A stretch of DNA of 64,000 nt from Asterochloris sp. CNOR1 (Eukaryota; Chlorophyta; Trebouxiophyceae; Trebouxiales; Trebouxiaceae), in the NCBI GenBank assembly GCA_963969365.1, contig OZ017756.1, positions 1,364,001-1,428,000 on the forward strand, read 5' to 3'. The notes under the pieces were generated by a model that worked only from the letters and a program-made list of their open reading frames with translations, ran no database searches and was not told the origin of the DNA. Of this stretch, positions 47,601 through 58,662 are shown piece after piece (position 1 is the first letter of the stretch; every line of letters begins with the position of its first letter). A program made the position numbers and the translations under genes.

Positions 47601-50600
47601 CATGTGGCAGTTGACTCAGGTGCGCTGAGCCGTGCTTGCCTGTTTCCAGGCTCCACCCTGCCCGGCATTGAGTGCTGTTGGTTGTAGCAGCTGATGCTGC
47701 AATGCTGTGCCCCGCGGGAGTCTGTCAGCTCAAAGCTGTTGCACTTGTCATGCTGCCCATCCACTGCATGCACATGTCTGTGGCAGCAGCTGCGAACGGT
47801 TTGTGCCCTTCTCTTGGGGCATGTGCCACCTGGTGTCTTGCAAATCATGCTGCGCAAACATCACATGCAAGAGCACATGTTCTGCCCGCTTGTGGCAGCT
47901 GCAGCAGGCATGGTGTGCTGCCTCATGTCTGCAGGGGACCACATCTGCCATTGTGGCAGCTGCAGCAACTGCAATTTGTCCTGCATCAATTTCCTGTTCA
48001 GTCATGCCCAGGCATGCTCTGCATGCACATACAGAATCTGGCTGAGCCCAACAATCCCCAACCATGAAACCATGTGGTTTGCAGACTCACGCCTGGCAGC
48101 AGCGCGTGGTTGAGGGGGGCAAGTATGAGTTCATATATTTCCCTGAGGACATCATTGTGCAGTCTGGCGCAATGGTCAATCGGTGGGCGCCCGTGTGTGC
48201 ACTGCCCTGCATGCCATACCTGTTGGGTTGGTCTGGGCCGTGTCCATCCCCCTTTGTTGGGCCCCTCCCTGTGCAACAGCAGTGGAAGTGGCCTTGGTTG
48301 GGCTTGCAGGTTCTTTGAGCTGGCTGGGAGCCCTGTCTGTACCTCGCATAACCCTCCCTGTGCACCCCAGCTGCAGGCTGCGCGTGCTGAGCCCTGTGTG
48401 CTTGAGGTGGTCCAGTTGTTGCATGCTCCTCCCTGGATCCTTTGCCTCTTCGCTCAGCCTCTGCCTGCTGCTCCGCAGGCTGTTTGAGCTGGCTGGCGAG
48501 CACCGCCTGGACATCGCGCACCCCTCCCTGTGCAGCGACCTGGACTCCACCTCTCTCAACATCGAATTCAACCGCGTCAATCCCCATCGCGTGCTGCGTT
48601 TCACCAGCTGGGTGGACTCCCTGGCCCCCCTGTTCTCCTTCTCCTTCTTCCAAGAATCTGTGGTGGCCACGCTGGAAAACGCGCACTCAGGTGGGGCTGA
48701 AATGGTGCATGCGCATCACCCAGATCTGATGCTACAATGCCAGTTGACGAACACGCACTCAGCTGGGCCAAATTCAGTGGTGCCCCTGTTTCTGGGACGC
48801 TGTAAGTCGACTACCTGGTAGTGTGTGCTCAGATGGGCACATGTACATGCATGACTTCAGAACCCCTGCTCAGATAGGGTCCCCTACAATGCGCACAACG
48901 GGATCTGCATTCGTCGTGCTGGGAACCATGCACACAGGTGGGGGCATGCCATTGCTCCGCAGCACCCCAAGATCCTGTACCCAGGACCCGAATGTTGCTA
49001 CGTCAGAGGATGGGCACACCTCTGTGCATGTGGGCTCAGAATAAGTGCTCATATGGCTCCCCACTGTAGTTCTCCTGTGCATTTAGATAATGCCACACCG
49101 GAGACTGTATGCTGAGGTGAAGCTGTCCTCCCTGCAAGCATCAACACTGTGGGCAGCGTGCATCAGAATGCATGAACTTGTACAGTCTGCCACAGCTCTC
49201 AACCACCAACCTCTTTTGCAAGCCTGCCAGGATCAAAGGCATCACATAAACGTCTTGCCTGGGCTTAATGTTGTGGCTGTCCAAAACTGCTTTTAGCGAC
49301 TATGGCCTGCAGCTTGAGGCAAGTAGGCATGCTGTAAGCCTTTGCCTTCCTATATCTGACGGTGGCCATCAGCACGCACTGCACAGTGTTTGCTGGCAGT
49401 CAACTGAACATGAGCTCGGCCCTGCTGCAGGTTATGGCCTGGACTACATCTGGCCCTGGTTGGCTGGTTTTCCCCAGGACCGTATAGCCATTGTTGACGA
49501 CCTCTGCGTCTTGCGGCCAGCCAAGCCCCTCGCCATGGACACAAAGCCCATGAAGGTGAGCACAAAGGAACCAGGCAGGTTCGTGGCAAGCAGTACAAGT
49601 TTCTCATGCCCCCTGCTCATCAGCTTGCCCTGCACACCGTGGCTGCAAAGGTGAGCAGCCAGCCCATATCTCGCGGCCTGCACTGCATCATGCAGCAGAG
49701 TCATCTGCCAGGAAGATGCCGCACCCTCCAGTTGAGGTGAGTAACTAGGATGCAGCGCAGGTCTTCAGCTGGCATCGCTTACTAATTCAATCCAATCTGC
49801 CCCACGATGATTGTCACCCCCAAGGCTCAGCATGCTGATATTTCAGCTGCACAATATTTGCTGTAAGTGCCTCAAGGTGCAGGGAAATCTGCTGCGCCCT
49901 CAACAGAGTTGCATGTGCTTGTCTTGAACCATGCGTGCTATCTCTGCTCGTGCAGGAGAGGCAGCGCAGCAAAACCAGCGAGACATGCCTGCACAAAAGG
50001 GTTCTTTGCTCTTGGTGACAGTCTGCTGCTGCAGGTCAGGCATCTGCTGTGGGCACTGCCCCAGGCAGCTTGCTGTCTGTAAGGACTGCAAACTAAGATC
50101 CTTATTTGCCACTGACGCAGAATAGGCAATTGCTGCACATGCAGCAGGAGAACGCGAGAACTCCGCAGTCATGACTTTCATTGGAGTGGGTCTTAGGCAT
50201 TCATGCAGCCGTTCTGCCAGTGCAGGGGAGGCAGCCGTTGTGTGCTCAGCAGGAAAGTGGTGTATGCAGCATTGCTGAAGCATCAACAGCAAGGGAACCG
50301 CTCGCTTTTGTTGTGCTGGTGCAGGGCAAGCAGCTGCTGTATGCCCAGCAGGAGGAGCGGGACCAGCTGCGGCGGGCAGGTTACAACCCCATCCTGTGGG
50401 GGGTGGCTGACAGGGCGCGTGAGGTATTCAGTGACGTTCCTCAGGCCTGGTACCAGAGGCTGCTCGAGCTGGGGAACCTTCAGGTGAGAGCTCCTGGGGA
50501 TGGCTGCTGGTACAAAATGCCTGAATTGTACCAGATGCTGCCCGAGCTGTGGCACCTCCGGATGAAAGCTGTAGGCCAAAAGAGCCAAGAGCGGTGCCAG

Positions 50601-50976
50601 ATGCTGGCGTTCCCCACTGTCTGCCAGGGCTGCAACTTGGTTGCAGTGGAGCTTGGGGGGCTGCCTGGATGCCTGGGTCCCTGCAAAGACTGCTCTCTCC
50701 CTGCATGCCTTGTCTGCAAGAGAGAGCTGCTTTTGCAGTGAAGGCATGCAGCTGCATGCGGCCTCAGCCCTTCAGGGTATCAGGCATGCATTCAATTTTG
50801 AGCAATAGCTCCCTTGAGGTGCCGAGGCACAGCATCAGGCTTACCCCAGTTTGCTCTCAATCCCTGTCTGCCCTGGCTGCCTGCAGCTCGTACAAATAAA
50901 GCACTTTGAGGTCTCGACAGCACGGACACCGTCATCCAGAAGGGGCGAGGCCACACAGCCAAGCTTTACTCAGTGA
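41673..50976 (+). CDS. Type II membrane protein with two DUF707 domains
   Basis: Exons: 41673-41813, 42699-42795, 43354-43601, 44381-44639, 45095-45291, 45707-45868, 46428-46575, 46985-47039, 47469-47619, 48085-48182, 48479-48690, 49431-49555, 50325-50483, 50887-50976. All phases close to 713 aa. The N-terminus carries a basic stretch and one transmembrane helix (LLTLGCLLFWGF), suggesting Golgi or endomembrane anchoring. Two homologous DUF707-like halves follow. Half 1 has NLVIAPVADTSEHRLWLRD, YIPDDDIIQTT, YSLDLCQPSLCSP, AYGLDWVWPF and DRIAIIDEVCVIHP. Half 2 has NLVVSVVSEASQVHGWLQD, IYFPEDIIVQSG, HRLDIAHPSLCSD, GYGLDYIWPW and DRIAIVDDLCVLRP. The second half has no start codon or anchor of its own, and phase continuity supports one fused gene. 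Two adjacent genes remain possible. DUF707 proteins are plant proteins with a predicted glycosyltransferase-like fold and no proven activity. Many exon-edge copies lie in the introns. Confidence 0.83.
43561..43822 (+). repeat. Duplicated exon end and donor (DUF707 gene)
   Basis: The end of exon 43354-43601 (GGAGGCCTTCAAGAAGCTCT ... CAGCAG/GTGGGC) recurs 210 bp downstream at 43771-43822 (GGAGGTGTCTACAAGAACCT ... GGCAG/GTGGGT). The copy still reads GGVYKNLYSSSN against GEAFKKLYSKQY. Confidence 0.8.
44880..45110 (+). repeat. Duplicated acceptor and exon start (DUF707 gene)
   Basis: The functional acceptor at 45094, followed by CGTATGGTCTGGACTGG (AYGLDW), has an older copy about 204 bp upstream near 44890. 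That copy reads CTGCAG followed by CATACGGCCTGGAGTGC (AYGLEC). The copy runs out of the family pattern after six codons. Confidence 0.75.
46280..46460 (+). repeat. Duplicated acceptor before exon 46428
   Basis: The functional junction CTGTGCAGGCGGACATGG at 46428 is preceded by CTGTGCAGGCGGACGGTA near 46290, about 140 bp upstream. Both have a CAGCTG or CATCTG block just before the acceptor. Confidence 0.55.
48301..48545 (+). repeat. Duplicated acceptor plus about 50 bp of exon (DUF707 gene, second half)
   Basis: Exon 48479 begins GCTGTTTGAGCTGGCTGGCG and continues to CCCTCCCTGTGCA. About 169 bp upstream, after a TTGCAG acceptor, 48310 begins GTTCTTTGAGCTGGCTGGGA and also continues to CCCTCCCTGTGCA. 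The copy is nearly full strength over about 60 bp but has small indels that break the reading frame. It is one of the clearest cases. Confidence 0.88.
50210..50370 (+). repeat. Duplicated acceptor and exon start before exon 50325
   Basis: The junction GTGCAGGGCAAGCAGCTGCTG ... GCCCAGCAGGAG at 50320-50360 is matched 100 bp upstream by GTGCAGGGGAGGCAGCCGTTG ... GCTCAGCAGGAA at 50220-50260. At the other edge of the same exon, TACCAGAGGCTGC (50450) recurs as TACCAGATGCTGC (50530) and TGCCAGATGCTGG (50596). Confidence 0.75.
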
Positions 50977-51372
50977 CCTAGAATGTTGTCCTGCCCAGGG
51001 CTGCCAGCCCAGTGCCCAATGACCCCAAATCGTCTAGGGAGCAGAATGCGGTGCTTGTGAGCCAATGGTGCAGCTCGCCCCATGCTGCTTCTGCCCTCCC
51101 CCCAGCACTGCACAAAAGCTATGCTCAGATTTTACACTGGCGTTGCCCCAGCAATGCCTGCAGCTACCTGCTTGCGAGCAGCACCTGGCAGCCGCTGATT
51201 CAAGCCAAGATGCCACCTCAAAGCCTGTATCATTGTCTGCTGGCCACTGATAGAGTAGGACTTCTGTGATTTTTGCTTTTGTGTGAAGTTCAAAGACCTA
51301 TAGCTTTAGTGTAAAAAGTTTTTCGCAGATGGTCGAACAGGGCAGGTCTACGGCCAACTGCCAGCAAAACAG
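50977..51372. other. Intergenic, DUF707 gene to glutaredoxin
   Basis: About 400 bp between genes on the same strand, expected to hold the glutaredoxin promoter. No coding or RNA feature is recognised. Confidence 0.6.
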
Positions 51373-52164
51373 ATGCTCAGCATGATGATAATGCTGCAGA
51401 TGAGTCCCACAGCCCTAGTCAGGAGGCAGGAGTTGATCCCAGTAAGAAAGCTGCAATCTTCAAGAGGCCTCCAAAGGCTTGATGTGTCAGCCATGGCCAG
51501 GGCTGGGGACATGTCACCCCTTGAACGTACTGTCAACTTCCTGACAGTTCTCATCACTCAAAGTCCATTGCACGAGGTTTGTTATGTGCATGTCTGAGCA
51601 TGGCATTGGACCATGCCTGCCCAGGCAGCAAGCAGCTGCTCTACTGCAGGGCAAAAAGAGATTCTTTATTGGCAGGGCTGGGAACTATGATGAGCAGGCG
51701 GCACAGCAGGAGCTGGAAGCACTGATCAGCCAGCACAGCGTGGTCACTTTTGGCTGGACGTTCTGCCCTTTTGCCAGGCGCGCCAAGGAGCTGCTCGCGG
51801 AGCTGGGCGCAGACTTTGAGGCTGTAGAGCTCAACCAGCTGTCGCAGGGCCCTGCATTGCGAGCTGAGCTGATCAAGGTCTGCCTGCCACATAGCTGGTG
51901 CCTTGTGCAATTGATGGTCCTCGACTGACTAAGTTTCAGCTAGAGGGTGCAACTGCAGAAAACCAACCGCACATCAGTGCCCAATGTCTTCATCAATGGT
52001 GCTTCCTTTGGGGGCCTCAATGATGGACCAGGTAAGGCGTGTTGAGGCACCCTCTGCCCCATGCTGCTTCTGATGAAGCATGCTGCTCTGCAGGCATCCT
52101 GACGCTGCACAAAGAGGGCCAGTTGGAGCCCTTGCTGAGGGAGGCAGGAGCACTGAAAAGCTGA
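51373..52164 (+). CDS. Glutaredoxin with CPFA active site
   Basis: Thiol oxidoreductase of the glutaredoxin family. Exons 51373-51576, 51650-51877, 51959-52031, 52094-52164 close to 191 aa. A 60-residue N-terminal extension (MSPLERTVNFLTVLI) precedes the domain; similar extensions occur in algal glutaredoxins. The core shows VVTFGWTFCPFARRAKELL (active site C-P-F-A, so one cysteine as in monothiol types), the cis-proline loop TSVPNVFING, then GGLNDGP and the C-terminal helix KEGQLEPLLREAGAL. The glutathione-binding residues KTNRTSVP follow the family pattern. The first Met could also be one of three others within ten codons. Compartment is uncertain: the extension lacks a clear transit peptide. 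Confidence 0.9.
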
Positions 52165-52538
52165 GCGCTCTTCACAATGGGGCAGAGCAAGATGGTCAGG
52201 ATGCCACGAATGCAGGAGTGAGTGGAGCTGACTGAACAAAGCTCCAGGGTCAGCAAGCATCCTGTCCCAAGGGCAGGGAAGCAAGCGTTTTGTTTAAACT
52301 CACAAACTTGAAGAGCATCTTGCTATTTGCTGTTGAGTACACAGACGGTGTCATCCAGTCTGTTGCCATCCTGCTCAAATTTTGCTGTGTCACTGTGGTG
52401 TTCTGGTTTGGACAAAATGTGAGTCGGCATGCAACAGCCTCTCAAGAATCTCAGCATCTGCGGCGAATCTGTTGCTGGGAAGGCGCTGGGGGGAACCTGC
52501 CAGTGCTTTCAGCTGCAGCAGACACCGGTCGGTCAGCG
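52165..52538. other. Convergent intergenic gap, glutaredoxin / SLC37-like
   Basis: About 370 bp between opposing stop codons. No further gene is seen. A last SLC37-like exon could lie here if the donor at 52574 is used instead of reading on to the stop at 52539. Confidence 0.55.
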
Positions 52539-55500
52539 CTACTGAAAGGCAGGAAGCAGCAGACTGTGGCTCACCTCCGGCACCACAAGGCCCAGTAGGA
52601 GCAACCCAGCGGTGCATGCAGCAATATAGAGCATCAGAAACACCTGAAGAGCAGCCGAGACTGGAGGGCTTTGTTCTCAGACACTGCAGAGGTGCTCATG
52701 GCACAGAGCTTCTGTTCGGCACCTGCCCCCGCAGGCAGCATGTCTGTCCATCCATCACGGCTCACCCAGGCTGCTGGTGTGCCACTTGTCTGCAGGGGGG
52801 CACAAGTGCATGGCATATGACTGTACTGCACCCGCTCACGTTGTCAAATTGTCCAGGCAGGTTGACCAGATGGCCCGTCAGCAAGGGACCCACAGCAGCC
52901 CCACAGCTGCCCATGCCATCAATGATCGCAGTGACCGTGGCCAGCGCCTTGGCATTGCCTGCAGTTCATTGGATCATTCAAGGGTCACATGCTGGTGATA
53001 GCTCAGCGGTGCAGGCAGTACGCAGGCGGCATGCGCTGCCAGGCGGTGCACCCAGCGCTGCAAGGGCTGGCCGTAGAGCAACTGCAGCAATGTTAGAGTC
53101 CAACAGCAGATATTGTGATGCCCTCACCTGAGATGCCTGACTGCGTTCCCAGGTCTGCACTGACAGCTGTAGTGATCAAACTGTAGGGACCTGCAGCCAT
53201 GTCATTGCACACAGAGCTCAGGAGCTGCCCTTTCAGCCTGACAATGCATCTGCTCAGGCACCTGCTGTTGCTGTGAAATGCAAGCTCAGCCATGCAAGTG
53301 CCCATTCAGCACATCTTGTGCAGCAGAAGGAACAGGAAATCTGCCTGGCACAGACTCTGCCATGGCCTGCTTCAAATCGACAGCAGAATTGGTCTACACC
53401 CCTGTGTCTCACAAACTATTGACATGCTCCAGTTTTGCCCTGCAAGTACCGTGTTGCGTTGACCAGTCGAGCTCACCATTGACAAAGAAGCCAGCTCCCA
53501 TCATCAGCGCAATGTTGACCGCCATGCAGGTTGCGCCAAAGGTCCGGTACAACAGCATGGCAGGCATGGCCATCAGCACAAAGCCGCAGCTGACGCGGGC
53601 GTTGGCACCAGTCCTGTCTGACAGCAGGCCGGCAGCAATGCCTCCCAGCACGCCACCCACGTCAAACAGCACTGACAGGTTACCGGCGGCCTGCAGTGGC
53701 ATGCACCAATGCGCTATATGTGTGCTGTTGCTCTCTTGCCACAGAGCCAACAGCAGGGCTTAGCGCAATGTCAACCAGAGTTTGCTGGCGGCTGGGTGGG
53801 GTCTTTGCTGTCAGCCATGTCTTTCAGCATTGCTGTTGGTGATTGGCAGCTCCCTCAGCAAATGGAAGCTCTCCGCTGAGGCAACTGCTGCTTGAACCCT
53901 GCGTGTCAGCATGTGCACACTGCCATCTCGCTTGCTGCAGGCGGCCTGTCCCTCCCGGGTGCAGACATCCCCTTCCAGGGATGAGGCAGTGCCATAAGCT
54001 TGGCAAGCTGTTTCGGCAGTTTGACAGTGTCGCCCCCGCCATTCCTGCAGCTGACCCTGCTGTGGACTGCGCTCACCTGAGGCGACAGCTTTGAGCCGGC
54101 CCCATGCCCATTGACAGGTAGAAAGGCAGCCAGTACAGGAAGGTGTAGGCCACCAGCTTGGCAAAGAAAAGGATGAGCGCAAAGCCAGCCACGCCTGGGA
54201 TCTTCCATGCTGCCAGGAAGCTGATGCCTTTGGCCTGCATCAGATCAGATGTTGCTTCAGCCAGCAGGAGTTGCATGATCCAGCAGAGCTGCAATGCCTA
54301 TGGCCTGCACCTGGCAGACTCCTCAAAGGCAGCTGCTCAGAGGCACTCAGATGCAGTCGCCTCGTTTGGCAAGGCATCTAGCAGGACTTTCCTTTGTCAA
54401 AGATGCATGTATCCTGATCTTATCTGCTGCATACAGAGGCTTAGCTGCTGCTGCTTTCCTTTGTATTGCTCATCAGCAATGCATGTGTTCTGCTGACGCT
54501 TCAAATGCGGCACTGTAATGAAGCCACAGCAGCCTTGGCAGCCAAGTAAGGTGCAACTTGGAGCAGCAGCTCAGAGGCAAGCACCTGAGCAGCGGCGGCT
54601 GACCTGAGCATTGGTGCCGCTGATTTTGGGGACCTGGGGCAAGTCCAGCAGGCACAGCTGGCTGGACAGGCCAATCAATCGTGACACCGGGTGCTGCAAC
54701 TGCTGCTGGCGCTCCAGCAGCTCCTGCCGCAGCTGCACCCTGCCCTGCAGGTGGCCTTTGCGGTGTGGCTGAGTTTGTAGCGAACCAGATGCTGTGACTG
54801 TAGTAAAGAGCTGGCTGTTGCCCCTCTGGAGCTTGCAAGAGCTGTTCTGCAGTTTGGCAGGGAACGGCATGCACCTCAAAGCACAGCACCAGGCCGCCCA
54901 CCTCTGCACCCACGCGCAGACCCTCCGACCTCAGGCCAGGCTGCTTACTTTCTGACTGCTGTGGCAGGCGCTGTTTGCCTGGCACACTACTTCCCCATGC
55001 CTCAGGCACCCATGGCGTGACTCCACCTCTGGCCGTGGCAACCTGCTGTGCAGGGCTGCCGGAACAGCCCTGCAGCTGCTTTTGAGCTAGGGCTGCGGCT
55101 GCTGCCTAGGCCTAAGCAGCCGCCTGCTGCAGGCCCCGAGTCACCCTGGGGCGGGCTGGAACCCCAGGGTCTGGCCTTGGAGGGGTGCCCTGTGGTGCTG
55201 CCCAGGTGGCAGCTCATGTCATGGGGCAGGGAGCGTTGCAGGCTGCTCTGCTGGAGTGTGTAGCTGCATGGCGAGCCTGGGCAGCCCAGTGGCCCCGCGC
55301 AGGGCGACGCTGGCTGGCTCACGGGCAGGGGGGCATCCTCTGGCAGGGAAGACAGTGAAGAGACAGAGCTCTGCAGGGCACAGTGAGAGGAAGCTCCATG
55401 TCAGCTGCCAGTACACGCCCAGCAATGCTCAGGAGCACAAGCGTCATAAAGTTTGTACGAAATGGTGAGATGGTATCAGACAGCAACAAGGCCTGCAGGT

Positions 55501-58500
55501 TAGGCACAAAATAACATGCTTGCAGGGTAGGGGCAGGTTGCTCTGTTCTGCAAAGCTTGCAACACGGCAGGTAGTGCAGCACCATGCCACAGGCAGCCAC
55601 CTGGCTCTGCTTCATGAGCATGGTGTCACTCTGTCTGCACTGGCTCTTCCCACACCTTTCCAGAACATACACTGCTCAAGCGCCCGGCGCCTCTGCAACA
55701 GCTTCAGCAGATGCTGCTCTGCTTTCCAAAGCACTCCAGGGCTATGTAGTCCACCGCAAAGTAGGTACCCACCGGCGTTCGCATGATCAGCGTGGCATTG
55801 CTCTGGACGCTCTGCTGCAGCTGCTGCTGGTGGCGTGGCTTGTGCATCACATGGGGGTGCTGCTCCAGGTACCTCATAGCTTCTGTGCTGAGGCTGCTGA
55901 TGCTGGAACAGGGACTTGAGTCCCCTGACGTCTGCACCACTGCATAAAGGGTCACAAGCCTCCAGCAAGCCCATTGTTGCTGCACGGACTAAGGTGCATG
56001 CCACACACTGCAGCTGTGGAGTGGACTGGAGGCATGTTGGCGATGCTGGAACAAGGGCTGTATCTCCTGTCTTCTGTCCTTTGCGTCAGCGCATACAGGG
56101 GTCACATGCTCCAGGGAGCTGCTGAGCTTGGCAGCATGAGATCGGCCATGAAGCCACACCTTCACTAATGGACAGACCTGAGCAGTCGCATCGACCAACA
56201 GGCAGTCTGCAGCCTGTGTGCATGCATTTCTGGTGCCAGAGTACAAGCGCACAGGAGCTCACAGAGGAGTCATAGGGCGAGGCATAGTCAACATCTGCTG
56301 GCTCGACTACCAGCCAGAAGAAGACCATGATGGCCATGGCTACCATGATGAGACCAGGGGCTATGAAGGCTCAGCCCCAGCCCAGCCTCAGAAAGTAGGA
56401 AGCCACCACAGACCCCTGCAGAAAGCGAGAAGGATCTTTCCCAGCTTCCTCAGTATTTCGAAACAGCGGCTTCTGGAAGTGGCCTCAGCCTCCACCCAAG
56501 GCCTCTCTGGCTTGACATCTTGCACATGAGATATCTTCCTGCATCCTCACACACTGCTGTGAGCAGCTGAATGCTTGAAAGGGTTGACTCAGGTGGCCTC
56601 GGCCATGCTGCAGTATGCCTAACTCTCCATGCTTCTGGTACATGAGTGAGCACAGTGAAGCGACTGCCTTAGACTGTGCAGCCTCCAGGCACCCATGACA
56701 AGCAAGCAGCTGCAGGCCTGCCGTGGATTATCAGATGCTCAATAGTATGATCCTGACAAGGATGTACAGACACAGCACCCAAGTCAAGTAAGCAATTGCA
56801 GACCTGAGAAAGGTCTACCAAATAGCAGCTAAGCTCACCAGCATGTTGCCCACAGAGGTGTGGCTGTTCCAGGCACCCATGACCAGCCCCCTCTTGCCCT
56901 TGCCATACCAGTTGGCCATGATGCTGACCACAGACGGCCAGCCACAAGCCTGGACGAAGCCTGCACAGTGACCAGTATGCCAATCTCTTGGGGCTGTCAC
57001 CTGATGAAGCGGCTTCGTGGTGGAGCCCAGCAACAAGGTGGCCAGTACAGGTGGACCATCTTCCAAACGCCATGTCAGCGGCCAGCAGCATGCTGCAGCA
57101 GTCCAATGCAGCACAGACTGCTTTTACCAAAAGCATGGCCGTCTGTGAACAGCCACGAATAGCAGCAGCCAGCAGCCTGCTGCAGCACAGGGCATGTCTG
57201 CCAAGAGGCAGAAGGGTGCAGAAGCCCACGCGTCCCTACAGCCAGCCTGCTGCAGCTGCTGTACTGCCTGAGGTAGGCAAGCCTGCAGAATGTCCTGAGT
57301 GCTGCAGCAGTTGGGGGACCACGCTCACAATGACAATTTTGGAAAAGAGTCCTGGGGAGGCCAAGCAACCTTCGTTGCATGGCACCCACCTGCGCAGGCC
57401 TAGACCACTGTGAACTACCACATCGTATGGACGCCGAGCAGCTGGCCTGCCCCAAATGCGCAGGTCAGGAGAGCACTGCCCAGCATGCCAGCCGTGAGGA
57501 AGTACCTGAGGTTCAGACGGTCACCCAGGTGCCCTGCAGGTGCATGGGTGTGGGCAGTGACATTAGCTGCACAGCGCTGCCAAGCATGTCGGCTGTAAGG
57601 AAGCATCTGAGCTTCAGCCTGTCCCCCAGGTGCTCCAATGGTGCACATGTTGGGGCAGTAACAACTGCAGTGTGCAGCTGGCGACGGACACCGTCCCAGT
57701 ACTCACCCAACAAGTAATTTTACAGGGGTTTAGCAGCTGATGAGCGTGAATGTGTATGCTGTGGTGGCTAACCAAGACATCCAGGCCGCAAGCAGGCCCA
57801 GCTCACCAGGCCTAAACATTTGCTGGCGCCATACCTGCTGACGGGGAGTCAGTTGCATGCCATGGCAAGCACCAGCTTGGCAGCCAGCTGTAAAAAGGGC
57901 ACAGCTCACCAGCCACAAACATGCCAATGGCATAGCTGCCCAGGAAGGCCACATCAAGGTCCCCCAAGTAGCTCTTGCCCTTTGGGCCATTGAAGGGTGC
58001 CCACCCCATCTCCATCTGCGATGGGGTCTGTGGCCAGGGGAAGACTCCAGCACCTGCAAATATAGAGCTGCTCATGATGCAAGGCCTACCATCATGTGCA
58101 CGCCAGGGCTGCGTGGTCAGTGGCCAGGGGAGGACTCCTCTGCCTGCGCACAACACCTTATCATGCGCAGCTTGCATACCACCGCAGGCAGCAGCTCAGC
58201 ACTGTGCAGCCATACGCTGCCCGCATATACAGAGACATTTTCGAGGTCAGGGCCAGTAAGGCAGCAGCCCCATCACACGATGGTGGCAAGGCCTCCAGGA
58301 CCTAGGTTTTCTCATGAGAATGCAGCTGCATGCAGGGCTGCACTGAGTGCCATAGGGTGCCAACTTCCCAACATCAACTCGCACTTGCCTGCCAGGAAGT
58401 CCACGTAGTCGTTTGAGCCGCCGCCTTTAGGATTCAGTCTGTTGACAGGTAAATCCAAGGCTGTGGCATTGTTGCTGCCCCGCAGCACAGTCTTGACAAT

Positions 58501-58662
58501 GGCTGGCGGCTTTCTGGAGGCGTGGAAAGTGGCATAGCACAGGAACGTGACCACCAGCACCAGAGCTCGATGCACCTGCAGCCAGGTCCAGAGCAGAAAT
58601 GGCTGAGGCTCTACAGCTGCACTGGCAGGCAAGTCTTGACGATGTTGAGACATTTGATCCAT
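52539..58662 (-). CDS. SLC37-like sugar-phosphate/phosphate exchanger with in-frame TGA
   Basis: Major-facilitator antiporter of the glycerol-3-phosphate or hexose-phosphate type, a multi-pass membrane protein. Exons (minus): 58662-58389, 58053-57910, 57533 to about 57415, 56960-56839, 56415-56263, 55931-55773, 54744-54604, 54234-54077, 53690-53477, 53190-53128, 52958-52840, 52643-52539. Landmarks: VVTFLCYATFHASRKPP, DVAFLGSYAIGMFVAG, HLGDRLNLRYFLTAGMLG, CGWPSVVSIMANWYGKGKRG, WNSHTSVGNML, MVFFWLVVEPADVD, KIPGVAGFALILFFAKL, YTFLYWLPFYL, LSVLFDVGGVLGGIAAGLLS, GPYSLITTAVSADLGTQ and IDGMGSCGAAVGPLLTGHL. At 56371-56373 the expected Trp in FLRLGWG-W-AFIAP is TGA, so the gene is either a pseudogene, misread, or skips or reads through this exon. 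Two joins (57415 to 56960, and 54077 to 53690) do not match in phase and probably hide small exons. The first intron uses a GC donor. Confidence 0.88.
55880..56090 (-). repeat. Duplicated acceptor edge before SLC37-like exon 55931-55773
   Basis: On the + strand, GATGCTGGAACAGGGACTTGA with CCCCTGACGTCTGC (55899-55936) recurs about 145 bp away as GATGCTGGAACAAGGGCTGT with TCCTGTCTTCTGTC (56042-56080). The copy keeps the start of the exon but has a weaker acceptor. Confidence 0.6.
57472..57665 (-). repeat. Duplicated 5' part of an SLC37-like exon
   Basis: The exon whose acceptor is at 57533/57534 reads HLGDRLNLRYFLTAGMLGSA. About 103 bp upstream in the transcript a second, near-complete copy reads HLGDRLKLRCFLTADMLGSA and then loses the pattern. 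About 88 bp align between 57472-57560 and 57575-57663. The copy has no clean CAG acceptor. It could be a decaying duplicate or, less likely, an alternative exon. Confidence 0.88.
57790..58190 (-). repeat. Both edges of SLC37-like exon 58053-57910 duplicated
   Basis: At the 5' edge, the junction encoding AGVFPWPQT (acceptor TTTGCAG) has a copy about 108 bp upstream near 58160 that reads RGVLPWPLT after GCGCAG. At the 3' edge, the donor GCTG/GTGAGCTG at 57909 has a copy about 103 bp downstream near 57806 (CCTG/GTGAGCTG) preceded by an ATGTTT-like block. Confidence 0.8.

Noticed and set aside
51640-51910. Antisense open frame across the glutaredoxin exon
   Set aside because: Shadow of the strongly conserved sense exon.
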